Assembly (NCBI RefSeq): GCF_026012395.1
Contig: NZ_BRZA01000002.1
Coordinates: 1-64,000 of the forward strand
Origin: Lysinibacillus piscis
GTDB taxonomy: Bacteria; Bacillota; Bacilli; Bacillales_A; Planococcaceae
Length of the DNA: 64,000 nt
Direction of reading: 5' to 3'
How positions within the stretch are numbered: the first letter of the stretch is position 1; every line of letters begins with the position of its first letter. Made by a program: the position numbers and the translations under genes. Of this stretch, positions 53,966 through 63,519 are shown piece by piece. The notes below the pieces were generated by a model. That model saw nothing but the letters and a program-made list of their open reading frames with translations, did no database searches and was not told the origin of the DNA.

Positions 53966-54868
53966 ATGAAAGTGAGTAAAGATTTGCTTATGAAACAAGT
54001 AACGACATATTTAATTTTAGTAGCATGTGTATTTTTTTGGGCTAGTAATTTTATTATTGGTGCGATTTTAGTTGAGCATTGGTCACCAGTAATGGTTGCT
54101 ATTTTAAGGTTAATAGTCATTGTGCTTTTTTTAGGCTGTATTAGTTGGCGGGCTATTGTGAAAGTGCGATTGACAAAGCGAGATGTATTGCTACTTACCA
54201 TTGCTGGTATATTAGGTGTGGCTATTAATCATTACAGCTTTTATGCTAGTCTTCAACACACTTCTCCTATTACAGCTGCACTTATTTTAGCTTGTGCACC
54301 GATTGTAACGTCATTATTAAACAAAGTAATCTATAAGGAAAAGCGCAATTGGCTCTTTTGGCTAGGAGCTGTAACGTCATTTATTGGTGTGGCACTTATT
54401 ATTACAAAAGGAGCATGGATGATTCTTACTATTGGTAAAGGTGAAATACTGAGCTTGATAACGATGGTAAGCTTTGCGTTGTTTCTAATTATGGTTAATC
54501 ATTTAAGTGTACACTTATCAGCGGCAGTTATTACATTTTATACAAATGGTATTGGTTTAATCGTCTTATTGCCATTCAGTATCAATCATTGGTCATTACA
54601 AGCTACAGCTATGTCTTACTGGCTACTGTTAATTAGCTCAGCAATTTTTATTCATGGTATAAGTAATTTACTATGGAATAAAAATATGAAGGTCATTGGC
54701 TCGACAAACGCCTCATTGTTGTTAAATATAGAGCCAGCTATTGCTATGGCGCTAAGTGCACTTATTTTAAGAAACTATCCAACAATGATTCAAATAGGTG
54801 GCTCTATTTTGATCTTGCTGGGCATCGTCCTTTGTATTTATCAACAAAAAGTGAATAAAAAGTATTGA
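53966..54868 (+). CDS. EamA/DMT family transporter
   Basis: A 300-residue drug/metabolite transporter with ten predicted helices in two EamA halves (FFWASNFIIGAI at the start, ISSAIFIHGISNLLWNKNMK and EPAIAMALSALIL in the second half). It probably exports an amino acid or metabolite. The ATG at 53990 is an alternative start with a weak GTGAG site; neither start is strong. It lies between the amidohydrolases and the second binding protein. Confidence 0.87.
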   Translation: MKVSKDLLMKQVTTYLILVACVFFWASNFIIGAILVEHWSPVMVAILRLIVIVLFLGCISWRAIVKVRLTKRDVLLLTIAGILGVAINHYSFYASLQHTSPITAALILACAPIVTSLLNKVIYKEKRNWLFWLGAVTSFIGVALIITKGAWMILTIGKGEILSLITMVSFALFLIMVNHLSVHLSAAVITFYTNGIGLIVLLPFSINHWSLQATAMSYWLLLISSAIFIHGISNLLWNKNMKVIGSTNASLLLNIEPAIAMALSALILRNYPTMIQIGGSILILLGIVLCIYQQKVNKKY

Positions 54869-54875
54869 AAATGCT

Positions 54876-54910
54876 AAGATGCTCTGAGTAATAGGGCATC
54901 TTTTTTTATT
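54876..54910 (+). terminator. terminator of the EamA gene
   Basis: AAGATGC pairs with GCATCTT, followed by seven T. Confidence 0.8.
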
Positions 54911-55067
54911 GAATATGAAATTTGCTTAATGAAATATCGCCTTTTTACTGCTTTCGTACTATAATCATACTAATATACTTTATCGCACGAAAGAGAAAGG
55001 AACAGGAATCAAAGAAAAAAGTAAGTACATTTTGTAGAACGACCTAAACGATAAGGAGGAAGTGCCT

Positions 55068-56618
55068 ATGAAGAAAATGTTATTATTTTTCATATTGATT
55101 GCTATGCTAGTACTTCAAGCATGTTCTACTAAAAATATACAAAATGAACATGTTGAAAAAGAAATTGAAAATGCAGATAGTGAGCTTATTATTTTAAAAG
55201 CATCTGATGCAACTAATCTTGACCCTCATTTTGTAACAGACATGCCATCTACAAATGTTGTTCATGGCAAAGTATATGAAACACTTGTCGCTTTCGATAA
55301 AGACCGTAAAATTGTACCATTACTTGCTAAATCATGGGAGCAAACAGATGAATTAACGTGGACATTTATATTAAATGAAGGAATTCATTTCCATGATGGG
55401 ACAGACTTTAATGCAAAAGCGGTGAAAACGACACTTGATCGTCTATTAGACCCTGCACTTGGTTCGCCACAGTGGGAGAAGGTGTCTATGATTAAGGAAG
55501 TTCTTGCTGAGGATGACTACACAGTTGTGATAAAGCTCAAAGAACCGTATGCGCCTTTACTAGCTATTTTAGCGAGTCATGAAGGTAGTATGATAAGTGC
55601 GAAGGCAGTGACAAAAGGATCAGATCAGCTAGCAACACATCCAGTAGGAACAGGTCCATTTATTTTTGACTCATGGGAGAAGGGTAAAGAAATCAAATTA
55701 AAGACCAATGCAGCCTATTGGGGTAATTTGCCGAAGTATGGTGGCGTAACCTTTAAAATTGTACCAGACGATATGACACGTTTAAAGATGGTAGAGAAAG
55801 GTGAAGCACATATTGCAGAACAAGTAGCTGTAGCGAATATAGACTACATCAATAATTCCCCTACATTGAATCTATTTCGTGCAGAAAGTTTAGCGGTAGA
55901 ATTTATCGGCTTTAATGTGGAAGATGCACTATTAAAGGATGTGCAAGTACGACGAGCTATTAGCCATGCCATTAATCGTGAGGCCATCATTCATGAGGTG
56001 TATCATGATACAGGCACATTGGCGAACTCCTCTATCAGTCCGAAAGTCATTGGCTATTCGACGGAAACAAAAGCATATGATTATGATGTTGAGGAGGCGA
56101 AGACATTATTACGAGCAGCTGGTATTAAAGAAGGAACACACATTAAGTTTCTAGTGAATGATCGTACAGAACGTATTCAAATAGCAAAGGCCATTCAAGC
56201 TCAGCTCAAGGAAATTGGATTAGAAATGGATATTCAAATTATTGATTCGGGTGACTTTGTTTCCGAAGTATTAAAAGGGCAACATCAATTATTTATTCGA
56301 GCATGGGGAAATGCAACAGGAGATGCAGACTATAACCAATACAATTTATTTCATTCGAGTGCGATAGGAGTGGCAGGTAATCATTTTAATTATAGTAATC
56401 CTGAGGTAGATGCTTTAATTGAGAAAGGTCGTGCAATATCTTATCAAGTAACACGTAACAGTATTTATAAAGAAGTGATGCAAAAAGAATTAGATGATGC
56501 AGTCTATGTCCCACTGCGAAATGATGAACATTTAGCTGCTTATCATAATATGGTGCAGGCTTTTTGGTTAGATTCGGCTAACTTTACCATGATTCGAAAT
56601 ATTCAAATAGCTAAATAA
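55068..56618 (+). CDS. peptide ABC transporter substrate-binding lipoprotein (SBP family 5), copy 2
   Basis: A 516-residue lipoprotein, Cys 19 in VLQAC. It is a recent-looking paralogue of the protein at 49801, aligned without large gaps; the differing residues are spread over the chain with the N-terminal linker most diverged (KNIQNEHVEKEIENAD against NNKSEEGAKEGTKS). The ATG at 55068 is favoured by AAGGAGGA over the GTG at 55062. It probably delivers a related ligand to the same permease. Confidence 0.92.
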   Translation: MKKMLLFFILIAMLVLQACSTKNIQNEHVEKEIENADSELIILKASDATNLDPHFVTDMPSTNVVHGKVYETLVAFDKDRKIVPLLAKSWEQTDELTWTFILNEGIHFHDGTDFNAKAVKTTLDRLLDPALGSPQWEKVSMIKEVLAEDDYTVVIKLKEPYAPLLAILASHEGSMISAKAVTKGSDQLATHPVGTGPFIFDSWEKGKEIKLKTNAAYWGNLPKYGGVTFKIVPDDMTRLKMVEKGEAHIAEQVAVANIDYINNSPTLNLFRAESLAVEFIGFNVEDALLKDVQVRRAISHAINREAIIHEVYHDTGTLANSSISPKVIGYSTETKAYDYDVEEAKTLLRAAGIKEGTHIKFLVNDRTERIQIAKAIQAQLKEIGLEMDIQIIDSGDFVSEVLKGQHQLFIRAWGNATGDADYNQYNLFHSSAIGVAGNHFNYSNPEVDALIEKGRAISYQVTRNSIYKEVMQKELDDAVYVPLRNDEHLAAYHNMVQAFWLDSANFTMIRNIQIAK

Positions 56619-56677
56619 CATATTGACGAATCTTTTCCATTATAGGAACGTATAAGAAGGAAAGGGAGGAATCGAAT

Positions 56678-57376
56678 ATGGGCAAATTTTCGTTAGATGA
56701 ATTTATTCAAAAAACACAGCAGGATGATAATGAAAACGATTATTTTGAGCTGGAAACAGAGCGTGTATTGGAAATTAACTTGAATGGTGAAGTATGGTCA
56801 AAAATGGGTGCGATGATTTCCTATGTAGGCGATATTAAATTTGAGCGCGAGCGTGTACTGGAGCATGGATTAGGAAAAATGTTTAAAAAGGCATTGACGG
56901 GTGAAGGTACACAGTTGATGAAAGCGACTGGTAAAGGTCGTCTCTATTTAGCTGACCAAGGCAAAAAAGTAACGATTTTCGATTTGCAGGGCGATAGCAT
57001 TTGTGTGAATGGCAATGATTTACTCGCTTTTGAGCCAACTGTGAAATGGGATATTCAATTAATGCGGAAAATGGCAGGCATTATGTCGGGCGGCTTATTT
57101 AATGTGACATTACAAGGAACTGGTAAGGTAGCGATTACAACGCATTTTGAGCCATTAACGTTACTTGTAAAGCCTGGGGAAACCGTCTATACAGACCCAC
57201 ATGCAACAGTGGCATGGTCAGGCAATTTACAGCCAGAGTTTAAAACCGATATTTCATTCCGGACATTGATTGGACGAGGAAGTGGCGAATCCATCCAAAT
57301 GGCTTTTTCAGGTGAGGGCTTTGTTATTATCCAGCCGTTTGAAGAAGTGTATATGACGACTAGTAGTGGTGGTTGA
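56678..57376 (+). CDS. AIM24 family protein
   Basis: A 232-residue all-beta AIM24/DUF124 protein with the family's GEVWSKMGAMISYVGDIKFE start (residues about 37-56), GRLYLADQGKKVTIFDL and GLFNVTLQGTGKVAITTHFE. The family is widespread, named for a yeast mitochondrial protein, and has no assigned biochemical role in bacteria. GGAGG precedes the start. A stand-alone gene. Confidence 0.85.
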   Translation: MGKFSLDEFIQKTQQDDNENDYFELETERVLEINLNGEVWSKMGAMISYVGDIKFERERVLEHGLGKMFKKALTGEGTQLMKATGKGRLYLADQGKKVTIFDLQGDSICVNGNDLLAFEPTVKWDIQLMRKMAGIMSGGLFNVTLQGTGKVAITTHFEPLTLLVKPGETVYTDPHATVAWSGNLQPEFKTDISFRTLIGRGSGESIQMAFSGEGFVIIQPFEEVYMTTSSGG

Positions 57377-57380
57377 ATAA

Positions 57381-57409
57381 AAGCCAAGCATAAGAAAATA
57401 TGCTTGGCT
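57381..57409. terminator. bidirectional terminator between the AIM24 gene and ytfP
   Basis: AGCCAAGCATA pairs with TATGCTTGGCT around an AGAAAA-type loop. Confidence 0.8.
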
Positions 57410-57465
57410 CCTGTCATTTTACGGGCGAAATGTGACCTTCGTTGGGTGTTATAACAAGAATTTGC

Positions 57466-58716
57466 TCATTGTGCCGCATTCATCCCCGCAATTCGCCCAG
57501 TAACAAGCGCAGAGGTGATGTTGTAGCCTCCAGTATAGCCATGAATATCGAGAATTTCACCACAGAAATAGAGCCCAGCTTTTTTCTTAGAGGCCATTGT
57601 TTTCGGCTCAATTTCTTTAACTGAGACGCCTCCACCTGTCACAAAGGCTTTATCGAGCGATTGTGTACCACTCACTGTCATCGTGAAATTGACGAGCAGT
57701 CGTGCTAACTGACGCATTTTATCTTGTGAAATTTCTGTACCCATTGCTTGTACATCAATGTCTGCACGTTCACATAGAAACAGTAGCCAACGTTCAGGAG
57801 CAATACCTTTCCACACATTTTTCACTGCTTTTTTAGGCTCATCCTTTACTAATTTGTTCAAATACTGTAGACAGGTTTCTTCATTATATTGAACAAGTGT
57901 ATGAATGCGCATCGTGACAGGTGTGTAGCCTGTTTTCATCAGCTCTTTGACAACAAATTGACTACAGCGCAAAATCGCAGGGCCACTTAAGCCAAAATGA
58001 GTAAAGAGCATATCCATTTGATGGGTGACGAGTACTTTGCCCTTTTGATTGACTACAGAAACCGCCACATCTCGCAATGCTAGCCCTTGCAATTCACGAT
58101 TTTGAATAAAGTCCTCCTTTGAAAGAATAGGTACTTCTGTTGGGAAAAGGGGTGTAATAGTATGACCTGCACGCTCTGCCCATGGGTAGCCATCCCCTGT
58201 AGAGCCTGTCTGTGGCACTGCTTTACCCCCAACAGCTACAACAACAGCCTTACTACGAAGCTCTGTGCCATCCACCAGTCGCACCCCTAAAATTTGTTCG
58301 TCATCCATCAGCAGCTTACTCACCGCTGTATGTAGCCGTACCTCTACATGTAACTTTTCTAGCTGACGAATTAAAGCATCTACGACATCCTGTGCACGGT
58401 CTGACACAGGAAACATTCGTCCATGGTCTTCCTCTTTTAAAGCGACACCAAGCCCCTCAAAAAACGCAATAATATCCTCATTATTGTAAACAGTAAAGGG
58501 GCTATATAAAAAACGTCCATTGCCAGGGATATGCTTCACAATTTCTTCAACGGGCAAACGATTCGTGACATTACAGCGTCCACCACCTGAAATAGCTAAT
58601 TTTTTACCTAATTTCGCTCCTTTTTCGAGCAACAGTACTTTTTTCTTGTGTTCACCAGCCGCAATCGCTGCCATTAAGCCAGATGGACCACCACCAATAA
58701 CAATTACATCATACAT
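57466..58716 (-). CDS. ytfP: FAD-dependent oxidoreductase (HI0933/YhiN family)
   Basis: A 416-residue flavoprotein: dinucleotide-binding [15 protein letters not shown] at 8-22, GGGRCNVTN near 45 (family hallmark), and the C-terminal [15 protein letters not shown]...[12 protein letters not shown] block. B. subtilis YtfP is the ortholog by sequence and by position near ytgP/ytzG. The substrate is not known. The ribosome site is weak. Confidence 0.88.
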   Translation of the reverse strand: MYDVIVIGGGPSGLMAAIAAGEHKKKVLLLEKGAKLGKKLAISGGGRCNVTNRLPVEEIVKHIPGNGRFLYSPFTVYNNEDIIAFFEGLGVALKEEDHGRMFPVSDRAQDVVDALIRQLEKLHVEVRLHTAVSKLLMDDEQILGVRLVDGTELRSKAVVVAVGGKAVPQTGSTGDGYPWAERAGHTITPLFPTEVPILSKEDFIQNRELQGLALRDVAVSVVNQKGKVLVTHQMDMLFTHFGLSGPAILRCSQFVVKELMKTGYTPVTMRIHTLVQYNEETCLQYLNKLVKDEPKKAVKNVWKGIAPERWLLFLCERADIDVQAMGTEISQDKMRQLARLLVNFTMTVSGTQSLDKAFVTGGGVSVKEIEPKTMASKKKAGLYFCGEILDIHGYTGGYNITSALVTGRIAGMNAAQ

Positions 58717-58875
58717 ATATTTTAACTCGCTTTCTTATTAAATATAGGAATCCTTTTTATTATACATGAAGTCTATATACTTACATTGAAAATTGACGCA
58801 AAGTGTTTTATAATTTTCTAATTGTATAACAGTATGAAATTAGTAAGCATTTAAATATATGAGGTGAAATTTAGC

Positions 58876-60726
58876 ATGTGCGGATTTATTGGCTATATTA
58901 ACGGAACAAATGTCATCGACCACCATCAAACAATTGAAAATATGATGAATACAATTATTCACCGTGGACCTGATAGCGGTGGCGTTCATAGTGATGACAA
59001 AGTAACATTAGGCTTTCGTCGTTTAAGTATTATTGACTTATCGGACGTGGCAAACCAACCATTGTACAGTGCAGATGGTAACATTGTGCTTGTTTTTAAT
59101 GGTGAAATTTTTAATTTTCAGGACTTAAGAGCAGGCTTAACCGACAAGGGCTATACATTTAAAACACAATCTGATAGTGAAGTGATTATTTATGGCTATG
59201 TGGAGTACGGTGTAGAATTTGTTAAAATGCTACGTGGTATGTTTGCTTTCTGTATTTGGGATAAAAAGAATGATTTACAACTAATTGCACGTGATGGCTT
59301 TGGGATTAAGCCACTTTACTACAGTGAAAATACAACAGATGGTACGTTTATTTTCGGCTCAGAAATTAAATCCTTTTTACCACATCCATCCTTTATAAAA
59401 GAATTAAATAAAAATGCGTTACGTCCGTATTTAACATTCCAATATTCTTCAATGGATGAAACCTTCTTTAAAGGTGTTTATAAATTACCACCTGCGCATT
59501 ATATGCTGATTCAAAATGGGGAGAAAAAAATCGTCCAATATTGGGATAAAAAATTCCATGCAATTGAGGCACCAATGGAGAAGTATGTGGAAGATATTCG
59601 TACGACAGTCAAAGAATCTGTAGAAGCACATCAAATTAGTGATGTAAAAGTAGGCTCATTCTTATCAGGTGGTATTGATTCTAGCTATATTACAGCATTG
59701 CTACGTCCAGATAAATCTTTCTCTGTTGGTTTCTCAGATTATGAGGATATGTTCAATGAAACCCATCATGCGAAAGCATTATCAGATGAGCTAGGTATTC
59801 AAAATGAACGTAAATATATTTCAGCGGATGAATGTTTTGCTGCGCTACCAAAAATTCAATGGCATATGGATGAACCACAATCGAACCCATCATCAGTACC
59901 GTTATATTTCTTATCAGAACTAGCGGCAAAAGATGTGACAGTCGTGTTATCTGGTGAGGGCGCAGATGAAATTTTTGGCGGTTATTCGTGGTATCAAAAT
60001 TCAGGCAAAATGGAGAAATACGAGAAGCTACCATTTGGTCTGCGTCAAAAAATTCGAGGCTTTGCAGAAAAGTTACCGAAAAATGCGTATTCTAGCTTTT
60101 TAATTAAAGGTGGTCAAACGGTAGAGGAGCGCTTTATTGGGGAAGCCGTTGTTTGGGATGAAGAAGACGCATTAAACGTCTTAAAGCCTGATTATCAAAA
60201 AGGCCCATCCGTATATTCGATTACAAAACGTATTTATGATGAAGTACCACATTCAGATGATGTGACAAAGATGCAATACCTTGATTTGAATTTATGGATG
60301 CCAGGCGATATTTTATTGAAGGCTGACAAAATGAGTATGGCACACTCGATTGAATTACGTGTACCATTTTTAGATAAAGAAGTGATGGAGTTAGCGAAAA
60401 ATATTCCATCTCGTTATCGTGTCAACGATATTGATACGAAATATGTGTTACGTCAAGCAGCACATCAGGAATTACCAGAGGAATGGGCAAAACGTCCAAA
60501 GCTAGGATTCCCAGTGCCAATTCGTCATTGGCTACGTGAAGAAAAATATTACAATATGGTCAAAGAATTATTTACGGCTGATTTTGCCCATGAATTCTTT
60601 GATACAAAGCAATTAATGGGCTATTTAGATGAGCATTACGAAGGTCAAGCAAATCGTGCACGTTACATTTGGACAGCCTATGTATTTTTAGTTTGGTATA
60701 AGCAATTCTTTGTGGATATGCAATAA
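58876..60726 (+). CDS. asnB: asparagine synthase (glutamine-hydrolysing)
   Basis: A 616-residue enzyme. The N-terminal Ntn glutaminase begins with the catalytic Cys right after Met (MCGFIGYI), which fixes the start at 58876, eight bases after GAGGTGA; a longer frame from 58864 would bury the Cys. The C-terminal synthetase has the pyrophosphate loop SFLSGGIDSSYI near 255. The length is closest to B. subtilis AsnO (about 614), not AsnB, so the symbol is generic. A single gene with its own terminator. Confidence 0.92.
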   Translation: MCGFIGYINGTNVIDHHQTIENMMNTIIHRGPDSGGVHSDDKVTLGFRRLSIIDLSDVANQPLYSADGNIVLVFNGEIFNFQDLRAGLTDKGYTFKTQSDSEVIIYGYVEYGVEFVKMLRGMFAFCIWDKKNDLQLIARDGFGIKPLYYSENTTDGTFIFGSEIKSFLPHPSFIKELNKNALRPYLTFQYSSMDETFFKGVYKLPPAHYMLIQNGEKKIVQYWDKKFHAIEAPMEKYVEDIRTTVKESVEAHQISDVKVGSFLSGGIDSSYITALLRPDKSFSVGFSDYEDMFNETHHAKALSDELGIQNERKYISADECFAALPKIQWHMDEPQSNPSSVPLYFLSELAAKDVTVVLSGEGADEIFGGYSWYQNSGKMEKYEKLPFGLRQKIRGFAEKLPKNAYSSFLIKGGQTVEERFIGEAVVWDEEDALNVLKPDYQKGPSVYSITKRIYDEVPHSDDVTKMQYLDLNLWMPGDILLKADKMSMAHSIELRVPFLDKEVMELAKNIPSRYRVNDIDTKYVLRQAAHQELPEEWAKRPKLGFPVPIRHWLREEKYYNMVKELFTADFAHEFFDTKQLMGYLDEHYEGQANRARYIWTAYVFLVWYKQFFVDMQ

Positions 60727-60733
60727 AATGAAT

Positions 60734-60773
60734 TCGGTGGGGAGAAAGACTTAATCCCCACCGATTATTTTGC
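60734..60773 (+). terminator. terminator of the asparagine synthase gene
   Basis: TCGGTGGGG pairs perfectly with CCCCACCGA, then TTATTTT. Confidence 0.85.
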
Positions 60774-60862
60774 ACTCGAACTTTTTTGAGGAATGCTGCG
60801 TCTATATAACTAAAATATGTTAAGATAACGATGATTGATTTTATGATGAATGGATGGATAGG

Positions 60863-62473
60863 ATGTCCAATTTAATGAAAGGTACTGCGATATTAACAAT
60901 TGGCATGTTTTTATCGAAAGTACTTGGTTTAATTTATATTTTTCCCTTTTACGCCATTGTAGGGGAAGAAAATGTAGCATTGTATCAATATGCCTATATT
61001 CCGTATTCGATTATGCTAGCTATTGCGATTTCAGGTGCACCGATTGCTGTATCGAAATTTGTATCCAAGTATAATGCCTTAGGTGATTATCAATCTGGTC
61101 GCAAATTGATGAAATCGGGCATTATCATTATGCTAATAACAGGCTTTGCTTCGTTTCTTGCCCTTTTTTTACTCGCTCATCCAATTGCAGGTTTGGTCAT
61201 TAAAAGCGAAGAACAAGTATTTAGTGTAGAACAGATTGCATCAGTTATTCGTTGGGTTAGCTTTGCGTTAATTGTTGTGCCATTTATGAGCTTATGGCGA
61301 GGTTTTTTCCAAGGTTATGACAAGATGGAGCCAACTGCTATCTCTCAATTAGTGGAGCAAATTGTGCGTATTGTTGTGTTATTAGGTGGTTCCTTTTTAG
61401 TTGTTGTTGTGTTTAACGGTAAACAAACGACAGCAGTATCCTTTGCTGTATTTGCTGCTTTTATCGGCGCAATTGGTGGCTTAGCTGTTCTTTATTATTA
61501 TTGGAAAAAATATAAGCCAGAATTTGATTTATTGCGCAGTAAAAGTATAACATCCACACAGCTTCCGATGTCTAATATCTACAAAGAAGTCATTACCTAT
61601 TCTATTCCAATGGTATTTGTAGGAGTTGCCAATCCATTATTTCAGTTAGTTGATATGCTGACATTTAATGGAGCGATGGCATCGATAGGTTTAGCAGAGG
61701 TCACAGATAAGTATTTGTCGATGATTAACTTTACAACACATAAGGTAGTGATTATTCCTGTTATGCTTGCAACAGGTTTTTCAATGGCTTTAGTGCCAAC
61801 GATTACTAAATATTTTACACAGGGTGAGTATGTTTCCTTAAAGCACGCAATGGATAAAACCTATCAAATATTAATTTTTATTACATTGCCAGCCGTTGTA
61901 GGCATTTCTTTACTGTCACATGAAATTTATTTTGTACTGTACTCAAATAGTACAATGGGGGCATCTGTTTTAGCACATTATGCACCTGTCGCTATTTTAT
62001 TTGCCTTATTCCAAGTGACGGCTGCATTGTTGCAAGGTATTGATTTTCAAAAATGGATTGTGCTGAGCTTATTATCAGGTATTTTAGTCAAATTAGCACT
62101 GAATATTCCATTGATTCGATGGTTAGAGACAGATGGCGCTATTTTAGCAACGGCTATCGGCTATAGTGTATCGATTGTTATTAACTTCTGGGTATTAAAA
62201 CGCACATTAAACTATACATCGCAAATTGTCGTGCGTCGTATTTTACTTATTACGGGTTTAACGGCTGTTATGGCACTGAATGTAGTAGTTGTGCATAAGC
62301 TGTTAGTTGTCTTTATCGGACCTGCTGATGGCAAGTTTACTGCACTCCTGTATTCGGTTATTTGTGCAGGTGTAGGTGTAGGTGTGTATGGCTATTTATC
62401 GTTAAAATTAGGTTTAGCACAAAAATTACTTGGTGAACGACTAACGAAAATAACGAATAAATTTGGATTTTAA
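60863..62473 (+). CDS. ytgP: lipid II flippase-type polysaccharide transporter YtgP (MurJ-like)
   Basis: A 536-residue MOP-superfamily flippase with about fourteen helices, starting MSNLMKGTAILTIGMFLSKV, as in YtgP/SpoVB proteins. In B. subtilis, YtgP acts as the MurJ-type flippase that moves lipid II for cell-wall synthesis. Starts at 60854 or 60875 are also possible because ribosome sites are weak here. It is followed 12 bases later by ytzG, as in B. subtilis. Confidence 0.9.
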   Translation: MSNLMKGTAILTIGMFLSKVLGLIYIFPFYAIVGEENVALYQYAYIPYSIMLAIAISGAPIAVSKFVSKYNALGDYQSGRKLMKSGIIIMLITGFASFLALFLLAHPIAGLVIKSEEQVFSVEQIASVIRWVSFALIVVPFMSLWRGFFQGYDKMEPTAISQLVEQIVRIVVLLGGSFLVVVVFNGKQTTAVSFAVFAAFIGAIGGLAVLYYYWKKYKPEFDLLRSKSITSTQLPMSNIYKEVITYSIPMVFVGVANPLFQLVDMLTFNGAMASIGLAEVTDKYLSMINFTTHKVVIIPVMLATGFSMALVPTITKYFTQGEYVSLKHAMDKTYQILIFITLPAVVGISLLSHEIYFVLYSNSTMGASVLAHYAPVAILFALFQVTAALLQGIDFQKWIVLSLLSGILVKLALNIPLIRWLETDGAILATAIGYSVSIVINFWVLKRTLNYTSQIVVRRILLITGLTAVMALNVVVVHKLLVVFIGPADGKFTALLYSVICAGVGVGVYGYLSLKLGLAQKLLGERLTKITNKFGF

Positions 62474-62485
62474 CTAGGGGGAGCT

Positions 62486-63199
62486 ATGCGTTTAGATAAA
62501 TTATTAGCAAATATGGGCTATGGTTCTCGTAAAGAGGTCAAACAGCTATTAAAGCAAAAAGCCGTGACAGTAGATGGCGTTTATGTGAAAGATGCAGCAG
62601 CACACGTGGATCCTGACAAACAAGATGTCTCTGTTTTTGGTGAGCGTGTCGTGTATACTGAATTTGTCTACTATATGATGAATAAGCCATCAGGTGTCAT
62701 ATCAGCTACAGAGGATTTACGAGATGAAACCGTGATTGATTTACTAGAGCCACTACATCAGCATTTTCAACCATTTCCTGTTGGGCGTTTAGATAAGGAT
62801 ACAGAAGGGCTTCTACTGTTAACAAATGATGGTATATTGGCACATAATTTATTATCACCTAAGAAGCATGTACCGAAAGTCTACTATGCCAAAATTGAAG
62901 GCATTGTGACAGCAGAAGATGGTGAAAAATTTGCACAAGGTGTAGAGTTGGATGATGGCTATGTAACAAAACCTGGACAGCTCGTTATTTTAGCATCTGC
63001 GGAGCAATCTGAAATTGAGCTGACCATTCAAGAAGGAAAATTTCATCAAGTGAAGCGCATGTTTGAGGCTGTTGGTAAACGTGTCGTTTATTTAAAGCGT
63101 CTGTCGATGGGCAATTTGCAGCTTGATGAAAATTTAGCACTAGGCGAATATCGAGAGCTAACAGCCGCAGAATTAGCTAGTCTACAAAATAAATCATAA
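62486..63199 (+). CDS. ytzG: RsuA-type rRNA pseudouridine synthase
   Basis: A 237-residue protein with an N-terminal S4 RNA-binding domain (MRLDKLLANMGYGSRKEVKQ, 1-60) and a pseudouridine synthase domain whose catalytic Asp lies in GRLDKDTEGLLLLTNDG (near 101). RsuA modifies 16S rRNA in E. coli; this is the ytzG ortholog by synteny. The start follows GGGGGAG. Confidence 0.93.
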   Translation: MRLDKLLANMGYGSRKEVKQLLKQKAVTVDGVYVKDAAAHVDPDKQDVSVFGERVVYTEFVYYMMNKPSGVISATEDLRDETVIDLLEPLHQHFQPFPVGRLDKDTEGLLLLTNDGILAHNLLSPKKHVPKVYYAKIEGIVTAEDGEKFAQGVELDDGYVTKPGQLVILASAEQSEIELTIQEGKFHQVKRMFEAVGKRVVYLKRLSMGNLQLDENLALGEYRELTAAELASLQNKS

Positions 63200-63519
63200 A
63201 ATGAACATTCAATTAGAAGAAGTTTACAGCCTATTAATACAAGATAAAAAATTCCTCGGTATTATAATAATAGTATCGGGGAATTTTTAGTTATATAATA
63301 TTAAAGAATGGGGAAATTTAGTATATACATATATATACTAATAGTTGTATAATATGATAAAACTTTTGGATAAAGGTTAATAAATTATGGTACTATATTT
63401 TTATATTGGTAACACAGCAAATATTTACTACGCTGAACCAAAATAACAGCAGATGTCACAGTTTTTTCGAATTAGCTGAGGCGTAATTGATAACAATCAG
63501 AATAGTAGAGGATAGATAT
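63200..63519. other. intergenic region with terminator and candidate promoter
   Basis: No coding sequence. A terminator of ytzG lies at 63247-63290 (AAATTCC and CG pair with CG and GGAATTT, followed by T). A -10 box TATAAT is at 63348-63353, and a palindrome TAGTATATA/TATATACTA (63319-63340) covers its -35 position, so a repressor could act there. Confidence 0.45.
63247..63290 (+). terminator. terminator of ytzG
   Basis: An imperfect long stem ending in GGGGAATTTTTAG. Confidence 0.7.
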
